From contig CAMPGT010000065.1 in assembly GCA_946885665.1 (NCBI GenBank), positions 1 through 15,677 on the forward strand: 15,677 bases of DNA, given 5' to 3'. A program made the position numbers and the translations under genes. This document shows, in pieces, positions 1-7,542 of this stretch; position 1 is the stretch's first letter, and each line of letters starts with the position of its first letter. Below the pieces are notes generated by a model. It had not been told where the DNA came from and searched no databases. It saw nothing but the letters and a program-made list of their open reading frames with translations. This stretch comes from an uncultured Chitinophagaceae bacterium. Lineage in GTDB: Bacteria > Bacteroidota > Bacteroidia > Chitinophagales > Chitinophagaceae.

Positions 1-91
1 GCGGGGGATACCGTTGCGCCAGCGGGGGATAGGTGTCACTTCGCGGTCCCGCTATCCCCCTCTGGAGGGGGTGGTCCGACGAAGGAGGACC
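1..91. repeat. GC-rich repeat and hairpin cluster
   Basis: No gene is visible here. The 10-mer GCGGGGGATA occurs at 1-10 and again at 22-31. GGGGGATAG (24-32) is matched by its inverted copy CTATCCCCC (52-60) across a 19-nt spacer. CCCCCT (56-61) and AGGGGG (66-71) form a 6-bp stem with loop CTGG. GGTCC (73-77) and GGACC (87-91) form a further stem. The nested inverted repeats suggest an intergenic repeat element, possibly present in many copies, or a transcript-end structure of a gene to the left of the window. The left boundary cannot be seen. No T-run follows, so I do not call a terminator. Confidence 0.5.
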
Positions 92-104
92 GGGGGAGGA
101 CATT

Positions 105-161
105 AAAACTCAAAACTCGCCCATTGCCCACTGCCCACTGCCCATTGCCCATTGCCCACTG
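105..161. repeat. Heptanucleotide tandem repeats
   Basis: Two copies of AAAACTC (105-111, 112-118) are followed, after one base, by six head-to-tail copies of CCCAYTG at 120-161, whose fifth base alternates T/C as T, C, C, T, T, C. Heptamer arrays of this kind are known as short tandemly repeated repetitive sequences in some bacterial genomes, notably filamentous cyanobacteria. Here the array lies about 95 bp upstream of the DUF892 gene in non-coding DNA. From 162 to 254 I see no further structure beyond a weak -7-like TAACTTTT at 209-216. Confidence 0.75.
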
Positions 162-254
162 CCGTTTCCCCTTCTCACCACACAAGAAACATCAAATCCC
201 TCATGGCATAACTTTTTATCCCATCCTCCTTATTCATCATTAAACCTCACCAAT

Positions 255-806
255 ATGAACAATGATAAAACCGCTTTAAACTCTGCCCTGCAGGAATTCT
301 TCGTCACTTCCCTCCAGGAAATGTACTGGTCGGAAGTGAACCTCGCCAATATGCTGCAAACCATGAGTGAATCGGCAAGCAGCTCGCAACTGCAAAAAGC
401 ATTCGACAAGCATCGCCAGCAAACACAGGAACACGGTAAAACCCTCGAACAGGTTTTCGCCCTGATGGCACTGCCACCCCAGGCCGAACCGTGCGTAGGA
501 TTGCAGGGCATCTTCGACGAAGGATGGCAGGTGATCGACGAAACAGAACCGGGCTCTGCGCAACGCGACGTTGCACTCATCATTGCCGCACAGAAAGTGG
601 AGCACTACGAGATCGCTTCTTACGGCAGCCTGGTCACGCTGGCCAAAACCATCGGCCACAACGAGGTTGTTGACCTGCTGCTGCCGGTGCTGGCCGAAGA
701 AAAGCAAACAGACGCGATCCTCACCAACATCGCGGAATCCGGCATTAATGCCGAGGCCACATCCGAACCGCCTGCCAACGCCCACCCGGCGCAAAATACG
801 CTGTAA
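255..806 (+). CDS. DUF892 ferritin-like protein (YciE/YciF type)
   Basis: A 183-residue helical protein of the DUF892 family (E. coli YciF is of similar length), a ferritin-like four-helix bundle linked to stress responses; its biochemical role is not firmly known. The family pattern is clear: an opening helix with YWSE (residues 24-27), a second helix with KHRQQTQEH (52-60), then QKVEHYEIASYG (113-124) and an LAEEK stretch (146-150). These hold Glu/His residues in the places where a di-metal site would be built. The frame is open upstream to position 33, but that part translates the tandem repeats into low-complexity peptide; ATG at 255 begins exactly at the family-like N-terminus. There is no Shine-Dalgarno, as is usual in Bacteroidota. 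The last 15 or so residues are a disordered Pro/Ala tail. It stands alone and is closed by an intrinsic terminator. Confidence 0.9.
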   Translation: MNNDKTALNSALQEFFVTSLQEMYWSEVNLANMLQTMSESASSSQLQKAFDKHRQQTQEHGKTLEQVFALMALPPQAEPCVGLQGIFDEGWQVIDETEPGSAQRDVALIIAAQKVEHYEIASYGSLVTLAKTIGHNEVVDLLLPVLAEEKQTDAILTNIAESGINAEATSEPPANAHPAQNTL

Positions 807-808
807 AT

Positions 809-837
809 AAAAAGCGGGATCTACTTCCCGCTTTTTT
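809..837 (+). terminator. Rho-independent terminator after the DUF892 gene
   Basis: An 11-bp perfect stem, AAAAAGCGGGA (809-819) paired with TCCCGCTTTTT (826-836), encloses a 6-nt loop (820-825), and a run of six T spans 832-837. It begins two bases after the stop codon, so it ends the transcript of the DUF892 gene and separates it from the GNAT gene at 890. Confidence 0.9.
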
Positions 838-889
838 ATTGCGTAAATTACACGGCTGTCAAATTATTGCTGTCGTCAAATAAACTACT

Positions 890-1177
890 ATGGAGGTAAA
901 GCTTGAACTCAACGAAAACGGGGAAGGTGGATTTTACATTAGAGAAGGTGATGATCAACTGGGAGAAATGGCGATCAGCATTTCCGGTAATTCACTGACC
1001 GTTTACCACACCGAAGTGTCGCCGAAAGCAGAAGGCAAAGGGCTCGGCAAAGTGTTGCTCGCCGCTATGGCCGACCATGCCCGCAAAAACGACCTGAAGG
1101 TGACGCCACTTTGCCCGTACGTGCATGCCCAGTTCAAACGCCACCCCGAAGAATACGCTGACATTTGGAACAAATAA
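890..1177 (+). CDS. Small GNAT acetyltransferase (COG2388/YjdJ-like)
   Basis: A 95-residue minimal GNAT-fold protein of the COG2388 type, predicted to bind acetyl-CoA in the cytoplasm. The pyrophosphate-binding turn reads EGKGLGK (residues 48-54), preceded by the strand TVYHTEV that carries the usual tyrosine-histidine pair. The C-terminal family signature LCPYVHAQFKRHPEEY (74-89) is intact, including Cys75, Phe82, His85 and Pro86. Length is normal for this family, which is much shorter than typical GNATs. The acceptor substrate is unknown; related human NATD1 is likewise poorly characterised. The ATG at 890 lies 53 bp after the preceding terminator, so the gene probably has its own promoter. 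Its stop is only 11 bp from the stop of the convergent gene at 1189-2091. Confidence 0.88.
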   Translation: MEVKLELNENGEGGFYIREGDDQLGEMAISISGNSLTVYHTEVSPKAEGKGLGKVLLAAMADHARKNDLKVTPLCPYVHAQFKRHPEEYADIWNK

Positions 1178-1188
1178 ACAACGGCAAG

Positions 1189-2091
1189 TTATTCACCATC
1201 TACTGCCTTTTTCAAGCTGTTATATAAAGTAACGATCTTCGTTTTCGGATCACCCTCACCCAAAGTTTCTATCGGCAGGTAGCCTTTATAGTCGGACGAC
1301 TTAATAATTTTCACCAGCCGCTCAAGATCGGTAGGTACTTCTTTTCCTTTCACAAAAATCTTTTCCTTCACCTGCCAGTTTACCGTGCAGGGAATTGATT
1401 TTTCAATCTCTTCGTAAGGATCGTGAACACGATAGCTGCCGGTGTCGAGGATGAGTCCGAGCCATTCGGAATCAACGGCTTTGATCATATCAATTACCTG
1501 GCCGGCTGTTTGAATGAAGTCGTTGTGATTTTGCAACCCGATAACTACGCCGTGCTGCCTGCCATAGTCCACACACGTACGGATATCTTCCAGCATCCAT
1601 GTCGTCACAGTTTCCTTGGAGATGTTTTCATTCTTCTGGTTGCCCGCAAAGATCCGGATAACCGGTGCGCCGATCTTTGCGGCCACTTCCACCCATTTCT
1701 TCACACGCTCCACCTCTTCATTTCTTTTCGCCTTATCTGCTAACGTAAAATCGTTGCGCACGCCTGTTCCGCTAATTTCCAATCCAAGATCAAAAGCCTT
1801 TCGTTTAATGGAAAACAGGTACTCATCATCGGGCACTTCGGGATAGCCCTTTATATAATAACCGGTAATGTCTACCGCATCGAATCCCGTTGCGGCGCAA
1901 AATTCAAGCATATCAAAAACAGACATGCTGCCCTTCAGCAGGGGGTCATTGAATGAAAACGCATTCAGGCTGATCTTTAACCGGTGCTTGTTTGGCGGCC
2001 GATGAATAGCCGCTTCGCTTTTATTAGCAATGGAAATAGCGGGAATGCCCATCATGGTGGCGAGGAAATGCCGGCGTTTAAAGCGGTGCAT
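1189..2091 (-). CDS. Tat-exported sugar phosphate isomerase/epimerase-like TIM barrel, altered metal site
   Basis: A 300-residue protein of the AP-endonuclease-2/xylose-isomerase-like TIM-barrel family (PF01261). The N-terminus has a twin-arginine motif (RRHFLA, residues 6-11) and a hydrophobic stretch ending near SEAA (25-28), so export by Tat is likely. The barrel starts around residue 38 (KISLNAFSF). In well-studied members such as D-tagatose 3-epimerase the metal is held by Glu, Asp, His and Glu. Here the strand-end motifs read GLQNHND (Gln187 where Glu is usual), LILDTG (Asp216), NWQVKE (Gln240 where His is usual) and PIETLG (Glu275), so two ligand positions appear substituted. The reaction is unknown: it may be a non-catalytic or differently metallated relative. 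It is divergent from the deacetylase at 2135 and is separated from the main sugar-oxidation runs by two genes. Family call is secure, function is not. Confidence 0.85.
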   Translation of the reverse strand: MHRFKRRHFLATMMGIPAISIANKSEAAIHRPPNKHRLKISLNAFSFNDPLLKGSMSVFDMLEFCAATGFDAVDITGYYIKGYPEVPDDEYLFSIKRKAFDLGLEISGTGVRNDFTLADKAKRNEEVERVKKWVEVAAKIGAPVIRIFAGNQKNENISKETVTTWMLEDIRTCVDYGRQHGVVIGLQNHNDFIQTAGQVIDMIKAVDSEWLGLILDTGSYRVHDPYEEIEKSIPCTVNWQVKEKIFVKGKEVPTDLERLVKIIKSSDYKGYLPIETLGEGDPKTKIVTLYNSLKKAVDGE

Positions 2092-2105
2092 AATTTAAAT
2101 TATGC
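2088..2105. promoter_or_regulatory. Perfect 18-bp palindrome at the divergent start site
   Basis: GCATAATTTAAATTATGC is its own reverse complement. It covers the ATG of the minus-strand gene (start base 2091) and reaches into the 43-bp gap before the plus-strand ATG at 2135, so a dimeric regulator bound here could affect both genes. The gap also contains TATATTTA at 2117-2124, six of the seven positions close to the Bacteroidota -7 consensus TAnnTTTG, but I find no convincing -33 element at the right distance. The regulator is unknown, and an AT-rich palindrome could partly be chance. Confidence 0.4.
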
Positions 2106-2134
2106 CTTAAGTTCGTTATATTTATCCATACATT

Positions 2135-3442
2135 ATGGAAACACAACACTTCTTCGCCCTTGCCTTCATTACGATGGCCATCTCCTGCACGGATCAGCAA
2201 ACCGGCCAAACAGAAATTACGAAATGGAAGGATGATAAGTCCGCAGCCGTCTCCCTGACTTATGACGATGGCAGCCGCAATCAATTTTCAGTGGCATTGC
2301 CGATGATGAACAAGCTGAATATTCCCGCAACGTTTTTTATCATCACCGGCGAAGTGGAAGGGTCCGAATACCACGGTAAATTTATCGGCCGCCCCGTGGC
2401 GGATATTATTAAAGGAACCGCCGACACCCTTACCAACAAGGATAATTTTTTTGAACGCGCCTCTGCTATAGGATTTTTAGGATTGAAGGGTACACTCGCT
2501 TTTCACAGCGACGCAGGATCTTTATATGAAGCAGGAAAGGTGGAAGAGGCTTACCACCTGATAGATTCGGCCTATAAAAAGGTGCGCAGCGGAGCGTTTA
2601 AACCTGCAGGGAAAAACACCGATGAGGCGGTGCTCACCTGGCCGAAAATAAAAGAGTATGCAGCACAGGGTCATGAATTTGCCAGCCACACGGTCACCCA
2701 TCCACGCCTGGCAGTACTCACAGAACCCAATATTGTTTATGAACTGGAAAAAAGCAAAGAAGAGATCGCAAAGCAGTTGGGAGAGGAATATACTTTTTCG
2801 GCAGAATGTCCGTACGGTACGGAAGACGAACGGGTGATGTCGTATGCATATAAAGTTTACTACGCACTTCGCAACCGTATGCCCGAAGATTTTTTAGGAG
2901 AGATCAGCAGGTCATCGAAAAGAGTGCCGGCTTCATTTGATAAGGAATACGTTCAGTACCAGCGTGGCGCCACTACCAAAACGCCGCTGCCCATGATGAA
3001 ATCATGGGTGGATACCGTGCTGAAATATGACAACAACTGGCTCGTGCTTACGTTTCATGGTGTCGATGGCGTAGGATGGGAAGCGCTGCCCCACGACCTG
3101 CTGCAGGAATATTTCGAATATATTACTTCACATGACGATAAATTATGGATCGCCACTTTCGGTGATGCCACAAAGTATATGCGCGAAAGAATGGACGCGA
3201 AAGTAGATACAAAAGCAACTGACGGAAAGATCGAGGTAAACCTTACCCATTCGCTCGATAAATCCATGTACAACTTCCCGCTGACGCTGCGCACGTATGT
3301 ACCTTCCGACTGGGAACAGGTGCGCGTGATGCAGGGCGGCAAGAGCCAGTCGGTGGCGGTAAGTAATAACGGCCAGGGAACCTTTGTGCTTTACCAGGTG
3401 CTACCGAATAGAGGAATTGCGGAGCTGTCGGTTATACCTTGA
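2135..3442 (+). CDS. Polysaccharide deacetylase lipoprotein (NodB fold, carbohydrate esterase 4)
   Basis: A 435-residue predicted carbohydrate esterase 4 enzyme that would hydrolyse N- or O-acetyl groups from a polysaccharide outside the cytoplasm. Residues 1-18 form a short signal peptide ending in MAISC, with Cys18 the likely lipidated residue. Catalytic motifs: TYDDG (42-46, with base and metal Asp), SHTVTH (184-189, metal His185 and His189), ECPYG (224-228, a variant of the usual RxPYG) and TFHGVDG (306-312, catalytic His308). Motifs 1 and 2 are about 140 residues apart, far more than the roughly 50 of a minimal NodB domain, so there is a helical insertion around residues 80-165. Residues from about 345 form an extra C-terminal beta-rich domain. 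Its 3' end overlaps that of the convergent acyltransferase gene by 11 bp. The substrate is not evident. Confidence 0.88.
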   Translation: METQHFFALAFITMAISCTDQQTGQTEITKWKDDKSAAVSLTYDDGSRNQFSVALPMMNKLNIPATFFIITGEVEGSEYHGKFIGRPVADIIKGTADTLTNKDNFFERASAIGFLGLKGTLAFHSDAGSLYEAGKVEEAYHLIDSAYKKVRSGAFKPAGKNTDEAVLTWPKIKEYAAQGHEFASHTVTHPRLAVLTEPNIVYELEKSKEEIAKQLGEEYTFSAECPYGTEDERVMSYAYKVYYALRNRMPEDFLGEISRSSKRVPASFDKEYVQYQRGATTKTPLPMMKSWVDTVLKYDNNWLVLTFHGVDGVGWEALPHDLLQEYFEYITSHDDKLWIATFGDATKYMRERMDAKVDTKATDGKIEVNLTHSLDKSMYNFPLTLRTYVPSDWEQVRVMQGGKSQSVAVSNNGQGTFVLYQVLPNRGIAELSVIP

Positions 3443-4601
3443 TGTATATTTTCTTTTTATCCATCAGGTGTGCCACGAGCCACAATAAAAGAACAAAGCA
3501 TATCGCGAACAACAATGAACCGTTTTCCGGCCTGCCGGGAAATTTCGAGGTAACGTCGTGATAGAACCATCCCCAGGGCGTAACATATTCATCAACACCC
3601 CGTGGAATATGAATAACGCCCAGCAATTTTGGAATGAGTCCGCTCAATGCATAAATAAACAATGCATTCTTGCCGAATACTTCAAAGAACCTGCTCCAGG
3701 CGCCGCGCTTTTGTTTTATTTCTACAAAATAGGCAAGCGTGCACAACAGCAATATTGCCAGACCGGAGGTGGCGAGAACAAAAGAGCTTGTCCATATTTT
3801 CTTATTGACCGGAAAAGTGAGGTTCCATAAATAGGCAAGGAACAAAATCCCGACGGCCCATACAAACAGCCTGGTGAGTGTTTGGTACAGCGAATCGGTT
3901 CCTTTGTTACGCAGTGTGTTGCCAACAAGAAAGCCGATAATTACCTGCACAATCGAAGGCAACGTACTCATGATGCCTTCGGGATCAAAAGGAATGCCTT
4001 CGCCATGATAAATGTGCGCCTCACCAAATGCCTGTATGTCGATAGCGGTGCCGAACCAGCCGTGGATGCTGTAGGGATCCGACGGGTTGCCAACAAGGCA
4101 AAGCATCCAGTACAGCAGCAGGATGCATGCGCCAATGACGAACGCACCCCGCGGCTTTGTGTAGTAAATGATCACCGAGGCGAAGAAGTAGGCCAGCGCT
4201 ATGCGCGGCAGCACACCGAGAATACGTATCCCTCGCGTTTCGCCGCTGGCGGTTTGCCATGTCCACCCTTTAAAGATCACCTCGCCGTTCTGCCATTGAA
4301 AGAACGGGAACCAGTTGAGGAACCACGCAATGAGGAAAATGAGGATGGTGCGCGTCAGGACCTTCTTCCAGAATACGGCATCGCCGCCCTGTTGGAGCCG
4401 CGGCATAACGAATGCCATGGCGTTGCCCACAGCAAATAAGAAAAATGGAAATACCAGGTCGGTGGGAGTGAGGCCGTGCCATTCTGCGTGTTCGAGTGGA
4501 GAATAGATATGGGCCCAGCTTCCGGGGTTGTTCACGAGGATCATGAATGCGACGGTGGCGCCGCGAAAAACATCCAGTGAATAGTAACGCTGCTTGATCA
4601 C
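3432..4601 (-). CDS. DUF5009/NagX family membrane acyltransferase (HGSNAT-like)
   Basis: A 389-residue multi-spanning inner-membrane protein with about ten hydrophobic segments, of the COG4299/DUF5009 group related to human heparan-alpha-glucosaminide N-acetyltransferase (HGSNAT). That enzyme moves acetyl groups from cytosolic acetyl-CoA across a membrane to an amino sugar. The N-terminus carries the family pattern SLDVFRG (8-14) followed by ILVNN, then EHAEWHGLTPTDLVFPFF (37-54); His38 aligns with the active-site His of HGSNAT. Short loops rich in Trp, Gly and Pro and a positively charged C-terminus (KKKIYIKV) fit. It is the last gene of the minus-strand run, 67 bp after the haem lipoprotein gene. 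A role in acetylating an amino sugar or a cell-envelope glycan is plausible but unproven. Its 3' end overlaps the convergent deacetylase gene by 11 bp. Confidence 0.85.
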   Translation of the reverse strand: MIKQRYYSLDVFRGATVAFMILVNNPGSWAHIYSPLEHAEWHGLTPTDLVFPFFLFAVGNAMAFVMPRLQQGGDAVFWKKVLTRTILIFLIAWFLNWFPFFQWQNGEVIFKGWTWQTASGETRGIRILGVLPRIALAYFFASVIIYYTKPRGAFVIGACILLLYWMLCLVGNPSDPYSIHGWFGTAIDIQAFGEAHIYHGEGIPFDPEGIMSTLPSIVQVIIGFLVGNTLRNKGTDSLYQTLTRLFVWAVGILFLAYLWNLTFPVNKKIWTSSFVLATSGLAILLLCTLAYFVEIKQKRGAWSRFFEVFGKNALFIYALSGLIPKLLGVIHIPRGVDEYVTPWGWFYHDVTSKFPGRPENGSLLFAICFVLLLWLVAHLMDKKKIYIKV

Positions 4602-4648
4602 CTTTGTAGGTTTTTATTGGTAATAGTATGTATGTCCGTATATATCAA

Positions 4649-4664
4649 ACGCGCTGTCTCGCGT
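4649..4664 (-). other. Small hairpin after the haem lipoprotein gene
   Basis: In the 67-bp gap between two minus-strand genes, ACGCG and CGCGT form a 5-bp stem with a 6-nt loop, five bases after the stop codon of the upstream gene. Only three T residues follow on the minus strand, so it is at best a weak terminator or an mRNA-stabilising structure inside the operon. Confidence 0.25.
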
Positions 4665-4668
4665 GTTG

Positions 4669-7542
4669 TTATCGAAGCGATTGAAGGTACGCCGCTACGT
4701 CTGCCAGTTGCTGTTCACTCATTCCTGTTACCGCCGGCCCGGGCATCAGGCTCCTGCTTTGTTTTTGTCTCGACGTTATCTCGTTCAGGGCTATCGCGTG
4801 TGTTTTTCCCGAAACATCTTTCATCAGGAGTGACTGTTTGTTTTCACCAATCACGAAACCAAACCACGATTCTCCGTTTTTTGTATTGACCAGCCACGGT
4901 TCGTAGGCTGCCATGATGGCGGCACTCGGATTCACGATGGCATCAAGTAAGCCGGTGTTGTCAAATTTTTTACTGATGTTGGTGAGTTCCGGGCCAATAT
5001 TGTTGCCGGCATTCCCGATTTTATGACAGGATGAGCAATAGCTGGTAAAAATAGTTTTCCCGTTCGCTGCATTTCCTTGTAAGGAAGCGATGCGGGGAAT
5101 GGAATAACTTTTCGCGGGGCCGCTTTGCTGAAAGTATTTTCCGGCCTGCACGCGAACGGCGACATTCGGATTGGTAAAAATAAATTCGCTCGCGGCGGGC
5201 ATAAGTGATTGGGGAAATTTATTTTCTGCAGCAAGGCCAATCAGCATTTGACCGCCTATCGAATCTTTGGCCATTTCCCTCAACCGCGATTTTCTCGCAC
5301 TGGGCGTTAAGCGTTCATCCAGCACTGCTTTTAATTTCGCCTTCATCACCGCCAGCGTTCGTTCGTAACCAGTGTTCAGGTGAATGTTCTTCCAGTTCAA
5401 TAAATTCTGCCAGTCGTTTTGCTGGCGGAACGATAACCAGTACAAAGCCTGCTCCCGTACATCGGGCAGTTTATTTTTACCCAGGCTCACCATGGCCTGA
5501 GCTGCCTTTTTATCTTTAATAAACCCGATAGCCGTAATAGCGGATCTTCGGTCGGCGGCGCTTAATGAAGCGTCCGTTGCGCGTGCCACAAGATCGTTGA
5601 GTGCATTCAAAGGGTGAAGCCGCCACGCCAGCGAACTCATCTTTTTATCCCACTGCATTGGCGACTTTCCATTGGCCAATAATTGTTTGATCTCAGCATA
5701 CATCTCTTCTTCATGGCCGGCAAATGCAGCGCCAAGCGCCTCGAGGTACCAACGGTCATCGCCGTCATATTCCTTCACCAGTTCCAGCAAAACCGGCTTT
5801 GTTTTTTCAAACGGCAAATCGCGCAGGGCAATGGCCACTTCTCTTCGAACGAATGAAGAAGGATCGCTTTGCAAACGCACTGCATAAGGCAGGATATCGT
5901 TTGTTACCACACGCAATGACCGAAAAGCAACGGCACGAATGTTTTCGTCGGGATCACCGAATAATTTTTCGGTCACTGCCACGCCTCTTGTGCCCAGTTG
6001 CGGCAACAGCCATATCGCCCTTGCACGTAGATACGGATTTTCATTTTTTACCAGGGAGATGACAGCATCAACGGCTGCATCCTGCTGTTTCTTCAATGCA
6101 TGAAAAGCGAGGTGGCGCACGTTAACCGCGGGATTTTTCAGAGCCTCGATCTGGCCGGCCATCGTGCTGAGATCTATTTTTGGCGCCCGAAGTGTTTTGT
6201 TTTTCGGTGTGATGCGGTATATCCTGCCATAACCTTTTTTGTCCTGCATTTGATGGCCACCCACCACCGGGTCGTACCAATCCGCAACATACATGGCGCC
6301 GTCTGTACCCATGGCAACATCGCTGGGGCGGAACCATTTTTCCTGGTGGCTGTTGGCAGCGCTGTCGTTCCATTCATATAATGCGGTATCCTCTTTTATA
6401 GAAGTCATGAAGTTGCTGCGTTCTACCGGCAGGTAACCCGATTTTTCCCGCTTTAAATGATAACCAAAAATCACATTTCTTCCGGCATCCGCACTGAACA
6501 GCATGCCGCGATATTTTTCTCCCAAAGCATCGCCCTCATTCACTACGATACCTGTTGGTGCGCCTGCACCACTGCGATCGCCGGCGGGGATTGTTCCCGG
6601 ATCTTCCTGGTGCCAGTGCGCCGTGAAAATGTCCTGGTCGGGACGTTGGTCTGCCTGCCACGTTCTCGTGCCATCTGTACTGAAATACCCGGCGTTGCCG
6701 CCCTCCATCAGCCACGTGGTGCGGCATGCCGATACTTCATCGTCATTATCGTTTTGCCAGAAGTTGCCATAGGAATCAACAGTCAGTTCGTATGCGTTCC
6801 GAAAGTTGTGCCCCAATACTTTTAATCCTGAACCGTCCGGTTGTATCCGCAGGGCCAATCCGCCCACCCATACTTTTCCATCGTCACTTTTCATGTTGCC
6901 CTCGTTGTGCAGGTTGTAAGGTGTGCCGCCGGTGTACACGCTGCCCGCGCGCAGTGTCCATCCGCTTTTATCCGTCACGATGTGCGGACCTGCGTTGCCC
7001 GTGTTGAAGTACCAGTTGCCATCGGGTCCCGCAAGCACTGCGTGCAGCGAGTGGTCATGGTCCCTTCCTCCGAAGCCGGTGAGAAAAATTTCTTTTTTAT
7101 CGGGCCTGTCGTCACCATTTTCATCTGTATATACAATAAGATTGGGAGCGCACGACACCACCGTTTTATTGCCGAACACGCCTATGCCCAACGGTGACAC
7201 CAAACTGGTGTCCTGCACGTACACTTTGGAAGAGTCGGCAACGCCATCGCCGTCGGTATCTTCGAGAATAATGATCCTGTCGCCTTTGGGGTGATGAAAG
7301 AATGCAGTGGAATCATTGTTGAAGTTCCTGTAGTTGACGGCTTCCGTTATCCAAATCCTTCCCCGCGCATCTACATCCATGTTGGTAGGATTATAGAACA
7401 TGGGCGATTCGGCCCACAAGGTTGCTTCAAGGTCGTTGGGCAAATAGATCTGTATGTCGTGCGGCGATGTTTTTTTCGTTTCATTACAGCCCCAAAAAAC
7501 CAGCGGCCATAATAAGCAGGATACGTAAACAGCTAATTTCAT
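4669..7542 (-). CDS. PVC-type dehydrogenase-like lipoprotein with beta-propeller, HEAT repeats and cytochrome c domain
   Basis: A 957-residue exported protein of the 'membrane-bound dehydrogenase/PVC-type haem' family common in Bacteroidota and Planctomycetes. Residues 1-19 form a signal peptide with probable lipid attachment at Cys19. Residues of about 35-450 form a beta-propeller resembling glucose/sorbosone dehydrogenases, with calcium-loop-like DTDGDG (95-100) and DENGDD (140-145) motifs and a GGRDHDHSLH stretch (158-167). About 455-720 are HEAT-like helical repeats. The C-terminal domain from about 822 is a mono-haem cytochrome c with CSSCH (Cys836, Cys839, His840) and Met933 (in LMPGP) as likely axial ligand. 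The substrate of this family is not established; oxidation of a sugar or alcohol with electrons passed to the haem is the usual proposal. Its ATG overlaps the stop of the upstream isomerase gene (ATGA), so translation is probably coupled. Confidence 0.88.
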   Translation of the reverse strand: MKLAVYVSCLLWPLVFWGCNETKKTSPHDIQIYLPNDLEATLWAESPMFYNPTNMDVDARGRIWITEAVNYRNFNNDSTAFFHHPKGDRIIILEDTDGDGVADSSKVYVQDTSLVSPLGIGVFGNKTVVSCAPNLIVYTDENGDDRPDKKEIFLTGFGGRDHDHSLHAVLAGPDGNWYFNTGNAGPHIVTDKSGWTLRAGSVYTGGTPYNLHNEGNMKSDDGKVWVGGLALRIQPDGSGLKVLGHNFRNAYELTVDSYGNFWQNDNDDEVSACRTTWLMEGGNAGYFSTDGTRTWQADQRPDQDIFTAHWHQEDPGTIPAGDRSGAGAPTGIVVNEGDALGEKYRGMLFSADAGRNVIFGYHLKREKSGYLPVERSNFMTSIKEDTALYEWNDSAANSHQEKWFRPSDVAMGTDGAMYVADWYDPVVGGHQMQDKKGYGRIYRITPKNKTLRAPKIDLSTMAGQIEALKNPAVNVRHLAFHALKKQQDAAVDAVISLVKNENPYLRARAIWLLPQLGTRGVAVTEKLFGDPDENIRAVAFRSLRVVTNDILPYAVRLQSDPSSFVRREVAIALRDLPFEKTKPVLLELVKEYDGDDRWYLEALGAAFAGHEEEMYAEIKQLLANGKSPMQWDKKMSSLAWRLHPLNALNDLVARATDASLSAADRRSAITAIGFIKDKKAAQAMVSLGKNKLPDVREQALYWLSFRQQNDWQNLLNWKNIHLNTGYERTLAVMKAKLKAVLDERLTPSARKSRLREMAKDSIGGQMLIGLAAENKFPQSLMPAASEFIFTNPNVAVRVQAGKYFQQSGPAKSYSIPRIASLQGNAANGKTIFTSYCSSCHKIGNAGNNIGPELTNISKKFDNTGLLDAIVNPSAAIMAAYEPWLVNTKNGESWFGFVIGENKQSLLMKDVSGKTHAIALNEITSRQKQSRSLMPGPAVTGMSEQQLADVAAYLQSLR

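Noticed and set aside
120..161. Possible CRISPR array
   Set aside because: Repeats are 7 bp with no spacers and no cas genes nearby; it is a simple tandem repeat.
33..254. N-terminal extension of the DUF892 gene from a GTG at 33
   Set aside because: It translates the hairpin region and heptamer array into Pro/His/Leu repeats; the family N-terminus begins at ATG 255.
4649..4664. Strong terminator between the haem lipoprotein and acyltransferase genes
   Set aside because: The stem is only 5 bp and just three T residues follow, so I keep it only as a low-confidence hairpin.
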